Source of the DNA: Lepidostoma basale
Lineage: Eukaryota; Arthropoda; Insecta; Trichoptera; Lepidostomatidae
Assembly: GCA_022606425.2 (NCBI GenBank)
Contig: JAHDVF020000208.1
Coordinates: forward strand, 172,501-236,500
Direction of reading: 5' to 3'
DNA length: 64,000 nucleotides
Shown: piece after piece, positions 32,601 through 44,600 of the stretch
How the letters are laid out: each line of letters starts with the position of its first letter
How positions within the stretch are numbered: position 1 is the stretch's first letter
Made by a program: the position numbers and the translations under genes
The notes under the pieces: model-generated
What the model was told of the DNA's origin: nothing
What the model saw: only the letters and a program-made list of their open reading frames with translations
The model's database searches: none

Positions 32601-35600
32601 ATGCAAATCTCTGTTTCTATATTATTATCAAATCAGTTCTTTAGAAATATGTATTTTAATATAATTATAATGTTATAAGTTTTCCAGAAGAATAGCGTGC
32701 AAAGAAGTTTTCTAAATACATAGAATAATAAGCGAAACACGGAACTGGCAAAAGAAGGATGAAAGTAGAATAAATGCAGTAGAAATGAGATCGCTTAGAC
32801 GAATGTAGATACTCTGTCTATGACAGAGTATCGAATGAAAATATAACAAGTAAATGCGGTGCTAATGATGGTGTTATGAAAAAAATAGTGAAAGGGTCAT
32901 TAAGATGGTTTGGACACATGGAAAGAATGAATGAAGAAAGAATGGTAAAAAAAGTATACGTTAACGATGTAAATGGAACTAGAAATAGAGAAAGACCAAG
33001 GAAAACGTGGCACAATCAAATTAATCAAATATTGAATGTCGGGCTCGTGAGGAGTCAGAGAAATCGACGCGCGTGCATGACACGATGTATAAACGTTGAG
33101 GAATCGAGATAAATATGTCAGGAAAGAAAAGTGTGGCAATCCATTATTTCGGCCCCTTCGGGGAGACGGCGTAATGGTTAGTTAGTTAGTTAGTTATAAG
33201 AATAATGTTACCAAAAAAGCACATAAGCAAAAAAATAATAATTTAATAAAATAAGAAAAAATTATCTTTTCTTTGAATGGCTTGAAATATAATAATAAAA
33301 CACTTTGTATTTAACCACGTTATGGTTATTATAATTGATGCCAACTAGTTTCGCTTGGACCCAAGTTTCATCAGGGCAATATAATTACTAAACAAAAGCA
33401 CAACTTATCGGTCTAAACTTAAAAAGTATCGACCTCCATCGAACCCATAATTTGTATAAGCCAGCTCAAATTTATATTCTTTGTTGTCACTACTTGTACC
33501 TTGTGATCCTACCACAATATAATTGATTATGCGTTTCACTAATATTATATAGTCGTGTTCATATTGCTTTCTTTGATCTAAATATTCTTAACTTTAATAT
33601 CGTCTTATCTTGTCTTAGGCTTAATTTTTACTGTAACTTTATTAAAATGTTCCAAGATTTATGTCAATCAATCAATGTCACCATGTCAACAAAATATGTT
33701 ATTAAATTTATTCCGTCAAATACAAAATAAATAAATAAACACAACAATTACATGTATATATGATATAATATTAAACGGTGGTGAAGTCAGAGGAAGAGGG
33801 TGAGAGAAGGAAAGGGATAGCCGAATAAATGATTTCCTTTTTAACTAGCAAATTCCTAGGAAATGCAAATTAATGTCAATAGGTGTGTTATACAAATAAA
33901 GACTAATGCGAAGTCAGAGGGGATTACCTCTCCTATTTTCTTGCCATTGTGAGAGAGAGCCTAATATCTCTTCTATTTTCTTGCCATTGTGAGAGAGAGT
34001 TTAATATCTCTCCTATTTTCATGCCATTGTGAAAGATCGCCTTCTTATGTTTTCTTGTATCTTTCTTATATTTTCTTGTCATTGTGAGAAAGAGCCTATT
34101 ATCTCTCCTATTTTTGCCATTGTGGTCCAATCTTTATTCGGAGTTTCTGGTAGGCGACGCCCCACGAGTATATTCTGGTCAATCATATGGGGAATTCCAA
34201 TAACAACAAATTGTTCAAGAAACAAGAAATACTATTTAATTAATATTTTATGACTTTCGTTGAAGAGCCGCATTCTAATAGCCAAAGAACTACGTGTGAT
34301 TCTCGAGCCGCGGTTTTTTATCGACCCCTGTAATAGCGCCCGAGAACGAAATATTAATGAAATACGTATCGAATCACCGTTTTGGCTCTTACAAATTGAG
34401 ACCATTGCCGCTTACTGGTGTTATAAACGAAAACACATTTGCATGTGTTTATTTTCTTGTATCGTTGGTAAGAATGCATCACGCGTGTTGTGATTGGCTA
34501 TTTGTTATTTCGTGATGTCAGTTACACGCCCTCTCTGTTCTATTAATTAAATGGCAGTTCCTGTAGTGCTACCACGCAAGTATCATAGCTTGTACTAATA
34601 ATTAGTATAATTGATCATCACACCAGTACATCGTTTTTGTATGCATGCCTCGATATTTTCTTTGAAATATGAGAGGGTTCAGAAAACATTTCTGAGATAT
34701 CTCTACACGCGGGAGTTTGGTAGCTATCCGCTGCTTTATCCCATTGCATTCCTCTTGGGCATGCTGGGGACCAATAGTTTACAGATAAGGAGGGATGGGT
34801 GCACACTTACCCATTTCTTCAGACTTATCAGGGGATTCTTTGAGAACTCCGTTATCTTGGAGGCTATCCATCTTTATGTTCCGGATGGTAATCAGCGTCA
34901 GCCCAGACTGTTTTATCTCCCAACATGCAGAACCAACCAGCCTCTGGTAGGGAGAGCAATCAAACTGCTGAACATGATCGCTTCGGAGATCGAGCACCAT
35001 GTTCTGTTTCCAATTTTCATCTTCGTCTCTTTTGAGATACAATTAATCCTTGAAATGATAACTCGCAATAGGTAAAATCCAGTATTCGTCTTCCTACAAC
35101 TTCCAAAATTTATCAGTCACGGTGGTCGTAAGAAGGGCGGAATGGGGAATGTTGTATTACACATAGCGTGCGCTTAACCCAACCAATGACAGGTCATAAG
35201 TCCTGTAAACACCTCGGCCACTATGTTCTGTTTCCAATTTGCGTCTTCGTCTCTATTGAGATACAATTAATCCTTCAATTATAATGTTTTGCAAAATTTC
35301 TCGACATATTTGAACTGCAATACTGGTCTAACTTAGCCTCATATGGATTTCTTATTTTATACAGGTCACCAATGGAGTAAATTGAAGACTAACGACTTTG
35401 CAATAATCAAGTGTATTTACCTTTGAAATGTTTCTTAGCAATTTGTTCTTATAATTACTTATTTTGATGTGTGGTCTACTCTGCTAATGATGTCGGTCCA
35501 CATGCCGCTTATAAAATATTCTGAAAGATTACATTATTTTGTAGAAATCAAAGAATCCACTCTAACGGAATTTCGTAATCCATAACCAATAGCGATCATT

Positions 35601-38600
35601 AAGCGATGCTCCAGTAAAGTTATTTGTTTAACGGTACGGTGAATCTAAATTAAGTGTCATGGATGCCCATTCAAGAATTTCTATTGTACTTATAAATCAA
35701 GCAAAATTAAGCGTCAAGTTTCTCGCAATAATCAAACAAAGTTTCTCCGCAATTTTTCTTACAAAGTATCGAAATTGTATATCCGACGTCGGTTATGCAA
35801 TTTTTTTTAGTTGTGTAAGTATTTTCGCGTGCTTCGTTGGTGATTTTGTACAATTTATTGAATAATTATCTATGGCAATCAATTTTAAACATTACGCTTT
35901 ATTGTTTTTTTTTTTTTGCATAATTGTTGTTCTATTAAAGTTTTTCCAAGTTTTGTGACCAAAAAAACGCGGTCAATACTTAACCACCCTACGTATTTGA
36001 ACGTACGTGATACGTTCACTATGACTGAACCATTCTGCACTATCCCGTATCACGTACGCGCTTGAGAAAAAGTAATATACCTAAAATGTATTATATAATA
36101 CTTGAGTACAAGTCTTCGCAAATATGATAGTTTTACAAGGGGCAGACGAAGTGTGCGGTCGAGTCTTTGACATTTCGTAATTTAAAAAAATAAAATGAAT
36201 ATATAATTCAATTTAATTAATAAAAACCTGCTTTTTTGCATGTTTCACGGAAAATTACGCGAAGGTAGGGGGGTTAATAAAATGAATTTACAATTTTCAT
36301 ATAATACAGACAGTGCTACCCTCAGGTGAGCTACTCTATCACAAAATACGTCGACCTCTGAGGTGACACGATTTAGGAAAGATATTGCTCTACCTACCGG
36401 CTTAACCGTTGGCAGGTTGGTTCTGCATCGTGGGAGATGTGGCCCCTTTGTTGAACATAATTAGCAGGGACGAACAGACCTACATCACTCATTTCTGAGT
36501 TGTGCATACAACCAACTTTCAGTCGAAAGATGTGAACACCCAAGTGAATGTCTCGTATTTTCCTGACTGGAAGCCTAGCATCCCTAACAAGAAACTATAA
36601 CTATTGCACAAAGTCGGCTAAACCTTCCACCACAATGAAATGTGAAATATAAGAGATGAATCATTTTTAAATCAATTTTTATTATATATATAAAACGCAT
36701 GCCATTGACACCAAGAAAAAAAAATAGAAAACAATAGACAATGTAGAAAAACAAAAGACTTGTGCAAAGAATTATATAAAAATCTATTTTTGAATTAAAA
36801 TCTATTGTTCTTTTATTTCCCACAGTTGTTGTCTATTCTAAAGAACATTGCACTGTTTTTCTCAGAAAACTTCTTTTGTTCCAGTGAATTATTTACACTT
36901 TTACTGAATCAGTTTTCTGATTCATTCTTAATATTTTTATAATATCATAAGGTTCTATTAACTAACTAACTTAACTAACTATCACGCCGTCTCTTCGAAG
37001 GGGTAGGCAGAAAGGATGGACTGCCATACTTTTATTTCCTGACATATTTCGCTCGATCCCTCAATATTTATACATCGTGTCATGCACGCGCGTCGATTTC
37101 TCCGACTCCTCATGTGGCCGACTTTCAATATTTGATTTATTTGATCGTGCCACGTTTTCCTCGGTCTTCCTCTATTTTGAGTTCCATTTACATCGTTTAA
37201 ATATATATTTTTTACCATTCTTTCTTCATTCATTCTTTCCATGTTTCCAAACCATCTTAATGATACTTTCATTATTTTGTTCATAACACCATCTTTCGCA
37301 CCGCATTCACTTCTTGTATTTTCATTCGACACTCTATCATACACAGACACTCATTCGACACAGACACTATCATACACAGACACTCATTCGACATTCATTT
37401 CATTCGACTCTATCATTTACGAATTATTATTATTATTTTGTTGAATCGCTCTTTACATCATGACAGCATGAGCTAAATCGATGTAAAGGATATTTATAGC
37501 TATCATAGTGATTCTCGTGACATGTGATAGGTAGCTAATCTATCGCCATTTTATTGTCACGTGAATTCTACACCAGACCAAATACAGTGCGACATGTGTC
37601 AATGTGTACATACTCTGTGTATGATAGAGTGTCGAATGAAAAATACGGCGTGATGGTTTAGTATGTTAGTTTTGGATTTTTATATAAAATTTAATAAAAG
37701 CATTTTCACACTTTCAGCGACCGCCTCTTCCGTACGATGACCGACCTGCTGGTGTCGGAAGGGTACGCCAGAGCCGGATACGAGTACATCAACGTGGACG
37801 ACTGCTGGCTGGAGAAGGAGAGGGACTCGTACGGCCGCCTCGTGCCGGATCGCGTACGCTTCCCGTACGGAATGAAAAGCCTGGCTGACTATGTGAGTAC
37901 ACTTTTAATTTAAATATTTTTTTTCTAATTCTTTCTGTAGGTCTGATGATTGGTTGGCTGCATCTCCGTTCTCCTGGGACGTGGACGATCAAAAATCTCA
38001 TCATCTTTTTGGTGGTCGGCCTCGTGGTCGGGAACCCTAAGATAGTCTGTCTCAGAGATTTGTAGATTTCGTTATGACATTCCTCGGTCTACCTAGATTT
38101 TGTGCTGCATTCACATAATTGACGTACACGTTTTCATTTTATGTTTACAAGTGTATTTTATGTTTATGGAGATCTCATTTAACGACCTTCATGGCCGAGT
38201 GGTAAGTGTTTTGACTGTCACTACGAAGGTCCCGGGATCGATTCCCGGTGATGGCAGTGTGATTGTTACACTGCCTTTGATCTGGTGCAGAATTCACGTG
38301 ACAATAAAATGTCGATAAATTAGCTACCTATCACATGTCACGAAAATCAAAATATCTATACCCTTTACGTCGATTTGGCTTGCGATGTAAGATGTAAAGA
38401 GCGATTCAACACAACAATAATAATAATAATTTGCACCACATATCTATTACAATACATTATTTATTGTTTCTTTAACAATGATCTTTAACTCCATATTAAA
38501 TATTTAATACAAAATAAAAACGTCTGTTTTCATATAGTTTTATTTAATGGAAATTTCTTGTTTGTTCTCAAATATTTGGTAATGCCGTAGCAAGAAGAAA

Positions 38601-41600
38601 CATGTCATTTTCATAAAATATAATAAAAATTCTAGAAACAGACGTTTTCATGAGTATAAATTATCTACAAATATACTTATATTGTCAATTCCATGCTTTA
38701 CTTTCGCTCATAAGTGGTGTATGATTTCCTTCAGACGTAAGAGGAATAGCCATTAGAGCTGAACCTCTGTAAGCCAGAAGATCCAAGTCCAGGACTGTCG
38801 AATGAAAATGATAGTGTCGAATGAAATGAATGTCGAATGAGTGTCTGTGTATGATAGAGTGTCTGTGTAGAATGAGTGCCTGTGTATTCTAGAGTGTCGA
38901 ATGAAAATACAAAAAGTAAATGCGGTGCGAATGATGGTGTTATGAACAAAATAATGAAAGGATCATTAAGATGGTTTGGACATATGGAAAGAATGGTAAA
39001 ATGAATGAAGAAAGAATGGTTAAAAAATATATATGTTAACGATGTAAATGGAACTAGAAATAGAGGAAGACCGAGGAAAACGTGGCACCATCAAATAAAT
39101 CAAATATTGAATGTCGGCCACGTGAGGAGTCAGAGAAATCGACGCGCGTGCATGACACGATGTATGAATGTTGAGGAAGCGAGAGAAATATGTCATGAAA
39201 GAAAAGTGTGACAGTCTATTCTTTCTGCCTGCCCCTGCGGATAAACGGCGTGATGGTTAGTTAGTTAGTTAGTTAGTTAATTATATTTTGATAGATACCT
39301 GCCGCTGTAAACCATCCATTTGCATAGTAACAAAAAAATTAAAAACTAGCATATATTTTTTAATATCCGTCTCAACCAGATTCCATAAATTTTGGATCAG
39401 GATACATAATATATAACAATTTTTTTTCTAATTATTTTTTTAAATCAACTTTTTCACAGTTTTTCCAGTTATATAATAATATGGTTAAATGTTACATCTA
39501 AATTTATATCTTGTGCGATCGGACCTGTTCGTTGAATTTCGAAAGGCGATCATACATAAATTAAGAGCAAGGTTGAATTCGTGATATCTACGAAAAAAAA
39601 CTTTGCGGTTTTTTTCAATGCAAGGTACGATACGCAAACACTTTAGACTGTGTATTAATTATTAATTCAATGTGTATGAAATGAGGTCCATGCATAACAC
39701 GACAGTCATTTAAAAATCGTTTCTTGAACTTCTTTTTTGTCTTCTTTATGTAGAACTTGTGATCTGTTTTGACATGAAATCAAATTTGGTGCTGTGATGA
39801 AGACGTTCAACTTTCTATAGCATATTTTTGGGGATCGACGGCCCTCTGAAGTCTCATGCATCACGATATTGGGAATCCTCGCTGGGTCCCTTCAGAATCG
39901 TCTTCTTTGCCTACTCCATCTCACTATTTCATCTATAATATATTTCAGGTTCTGCGAATCTCTTCGTTAGGTATGTTTTCATTTCTGCTGTTTCGTTCTG
40001 ACAGTGCCTGCTCTTTCTTCTAATCATTTTTAGAACAATGATGTAAAACTTCACAAAGAATTTTAAACATTCATGATCTCGCTTTGCTGAGGCATTTGAT
40101 AATGCCGAAGCAAGGCGAAGCATGTCACTACCGTTAAATATAATTAAACTTCTAAAAAGCATATTTTTATTCACTAGTAAAATTGTTTACCCGTTCACTA
40201 AATGTATTTTAATCAAATCATTTGTATAAATAAAATCATAAAATTCAATTACATAATATGTTATTTAAGTACTTCTCCGTAGAAGTTCATTGATAAATAT
40301 TTATTGTTTCTTGAATAATGATGTTAAACTCATAAAAAAATAATGAAAACGTCTGTCTTCTAGGAGTTTTATTATATTTTAGATGGAATGACATGTTTCG
40401 CCCTTCTAAGGAAATATCAAATGTCCTTACATTTTATTTATGAGTAAAACATTTGATAATGCCTTAGAAATGCTTTTGATAATGCCTTAGAAATGCTTTT
40501 GATAATGCCTTAGGTATGACCAAATTAATCTAAATTTAAAGGTTTGTCATGTTAAAAGTCGGAAGAATAAACGTGCGTGTATGACTCGTTGTATGAATGT
40601 GGAAGAATCTAGAGAGATGTGTCAGTATTCTGCATACCCCTGCGGAGAAACGGCGCGATGGTTTGTTTGTTTTTTATTTTATGAAAGTGGAATAAAACAT
40701 TTAAATTGACTCACGCGTTTCGGACTACAGTTCTATAAAACCACTGTTGTAAATATATTTTTTTAAATGTTGTTAAGATATCAAAAACTCATTGAAAATA
40801 TTTTCACTTTATATAACACGAATTAAAGTGAAAAATATTTGTGTACAAGAATGCTGTCAACAGGCAACAATAAAATATCTGTGAAAGTTTCAGCTAAGGT
40901 AAATGTATATTATATTATGGACTTTATCTGCTATTATAGTTATTGCGGTAAAATAAAACGTGATGCATTCCATACCTATACGAGTATATAAGGTTATTGT
41001 AAAAGCAAGAAGTTAATGGCTATGCACAATAGTGTTCTCGTGCCGATCCTTATGTACAATGAAAGTAGAATAAATCCAGTAGAAATTATTTCTTAGACGA
41101 AGGTATATTAAATTTGTATATTGATAGAATGTCAAATCCAAATATAAGAGTGTGAATCAAAGTGTTATGAACTAAATAATGAAAAGGTCATTTAGATGGC
41201 TTGGACACATAGAATGAATACAATAATAAATAATGGTAAATATTGGTACTTACTTACTTGCCAATTGGTACTTACTGTTACATTGTCCAAACAAAGTGCC
41301 GAGAAACTACGAGTGACCCAAAGAGCCATGGAAAGAGCCATGTTAGGAATAAGCCTAAGAGACAGAGTCAGAAACGATACGGTGAGAGAAAAAACAAAGG
41401 TCACTGACATCATCCACCGGGTCGCGACTCTAAAATGGCAATGGGCTGGTCACGTAGCCAGAAGTTTAGATGAAAAGTGGACAAGAAGACTGCTGACTTG
41501 GAGACCGTGGACGGCGAAGAGAAATGCAGGGCGACCGCAACTACGGTGGAAGGATGATCTGAACAGACACGTCGGAATAACCTGGATGCAGTCTGCACAA

Positions 41601-44600
41601 GACAGAGTGACATAGAAGCGAATGGAGGAGGCCTTTGTTCAGGAGTGGACGGAAATAGGCTAAGGAAGAAGAAGAAGAATAATAATGAGATCTCCCAAGA
41701 CTAGTGGTTCCCAATTTTCTTTTGTCCCGTGGATCACTTTCTAATTTTTTTATTTTGTGCAGACCCCCTACTTTCGCAATAATGTTTTTTTTTACAAATG
41801 CAATTGTGACACATTTTTAACGTTATAAATTATAATGTATATTTTTCGTTGGTGACCTTTTTTTTAGCTCAACGGCGATCTCCGGCCAGTAGAATTCGGC
41901 AGCAACCAATATTCGGTCGCTGTTGAGCTAAAAAAAAATCAACGAAAAATATCCACGGATCACCTGACGTTGTTCAGAGACCCCCAAATCAATTTTAATT
42001 TTCCGCGGACCCCCTGAAAGATCCCAGGAACCCCTGGGGGTCCTTACGGGCCACTTTAGGAACCACGTGTAGAAAATCTGCGTGTAGGTAGGATATAAAT
42101 ATTCATAATTTAGTATTTATAGCCCACCTACTTTCTTCATCCTGACACACATTTCTACTTCCTGCATTGTCTCTTTGACTCTATTCCTTTATCCATAATA
42201 TGGACAGCAATCAGGGTTGCCAACACATTAAATGTTTTAATCGTGATAACAATAAAATTATATCATACACCATGTAACGTGTATGATGTAATTGAACGAC
42301 CATGAAATGAGGACTGGTCGACAGACAAGATACAGATAAAAAGGGGAATCCGACAGGGAGACACAATATCCCCAAAACTGTTCACATTAGTCCTCGAATA
42401 CATCTTAAAAAATCTGAACTGGGAAACTAAAGGAATCCTTGTTGATGAAAAACATTTAAACCATCTACGCTTTGCCGACGACATCGTACTCGTGAGCAAC
42501 TCTCCGGAGAAACTAGCTGAAATGCTGAAAGAACTTAACGGTGTATCCAAATCTATTGGTTTGAATATGAACCTTGCAAAGACCAAGGTGATGGGCACGG
42601 AAAGGCTTGAAATCAACGTGGACGGCAGCAGAATTGAGAATGTCCAAGAATATGCATACCTGGACACAATATTCGATTGGGCCGATTGCAGACTGTTTAA
42701 CAACTTTGTTCGCAGCAGGGCTCATACTTTATATTTACAGTTAAAACAATTGTGGCATCCCTGATACTGTTAATTTGTTTACACTAGATTCCTAATTGTT
42801 ATGTTAAAATCTTCCATAGACAATGAGTGCTTTGGTATGCAAACTTCATTGAGAACTCACAGTCAAACAACATACGAGTATACAAACCTAAATCGTTATA
42901 CCTACAATATTACATTGGCCTGCCAAAAGAAGGATAAAACGAATCATAGACGAATGTGTGTTAAATCTGTATATGATAGAGTGTCAATTGCAAGCATTAG
43001 AATTAGATGCGGTGCGAATGAAAGTGTTATAAACTAAATAATGAAAAGGTCATTAAGACGGTTTGAACGGAAAGAATGAATCAAATCAAATCAGTTTATT
43101 TTCTCAAAAAATATTACAAACAATTATTATAGTTCAAGATATCTATTGATAACAGGTAAAATATCATAAATACGAGTATATAATACCAGGAACGCATGAC
43201 AGATATGTAATTTTTTTCAATTTAATTTTTTATTTGTTTAATGTAAGTGTTGTATAAACAAAGTGTTTAAAAAAGAAAAATAGAAATTATTATTTTTTTT
43301 ATTTTTTTTATATAAAAACGTTAATTTCATAGGTGTAATTCAAATCTATAATAGTTCAATGCTTTATTATAAGAGGAATTTAAGGCGTTAACACTGTGGA
43401 ATACCATAATGATGATTTTCTTATGAATAATTTCTTTTTCCTCTTTTGAGTTTATTTTTCTCGACATGTTTCGAAGGGTTTGCACCTTCATCATCGGGAG
43501 AACGATATAAACTCATATCTACTTATTGATAAATAAATTCAAAAGTTACATTGTTATAATTCATAAAATTTCGTCAAATCAACTTTTTTTCAATAAAATG
43601 TACCTATCTAATAACGAAACTTCATTCAAGGTCACACGCCTTGTTACTATTATATAACTCACAAATGTCATTCATTTTAATTTATTCTTCTTCTTCTAAT
43701 AGTGTCGTGTAAGTTCCTCCAACGATGGATTCATAAAAAATCGTAAAATGCTTTCAATTGTACCCATTAGATTGTTGAATAATTGTGTTAGCTACTACAA
43801 ACACAGAGATCTAGAGAGGCTAAGAGAGCTAGTCTCCGCAAACTGCGCTGAAAGTGAAACTGTCCGTAGATCCCAAGTAGATCCATTACACGGAGATCTG
43901 ATGGCATAGAGGTCGTTAGAGAGGCGGCGATTAATGGCACTTGCTAGCGACTACTGTTTGCAAGAGAGTTGCCATGTAATAAAAAATAATTGCGCATCGT
44001 TGCGTGCGCACGATCAATTGCCAATATTTTTCTTATTCCAGTCGCAGTGTCAAGAATAATGTGGATTTTAAAGCGTGGTTTCATATCAATGTAATAGGTG
44101 CTACTGGGTGCTTCATATATACCACATATACTTCACATTTTCTAGAAAACAGCCCCCTCAACAAGAAAAAAATATTCATAGATATAAAAATGAGAATCAA
44201 TCTATCTATCTACCAACGACAACAAACCATCACGCCGTTTCCACGCAGGGGTAGACAGAGAGAATGGACCGCCACACTACTCTATCCTGGCACACCTCTC
44301 TAGATTCCTCCACATTCATACAGCGAGTCATACACGCACGTCGATTCTTTCGACTTCTAACACGACCAACCTTTAAAATTTGATGAATTTGGTCATGCCA
44401 TGTTTTCCCCGGTCTGCCTCGACTGTGTACTCCATTTACATCTTTAACGTATACTTTCTTAACTATTCATTCTCCATCCAAGCGCTTCATATGTCCGAAC
44501 CAACATAGAAATTAAAACAGTGTTTCAATTAAACAGTTAATAATGTTGAAATATCAAAGTGTTTCCGCCAAAACAATGGATTATCTAGGAAATATCAAGT

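Noticed and set aside
34260..34493. 77-codon frame as a gene
   Set aside because: Its first part is the end of a hAT-like element (GAGCCGCGG, CGACCCCTG), with no splice or start support.
34611..35075. Viral or endogenous retroviral polymerase
   Set aside because: The protein blocks belong to Jockey-type non-LTR elements. No protease, integrase, LTR or envelope-like sequence was seen.
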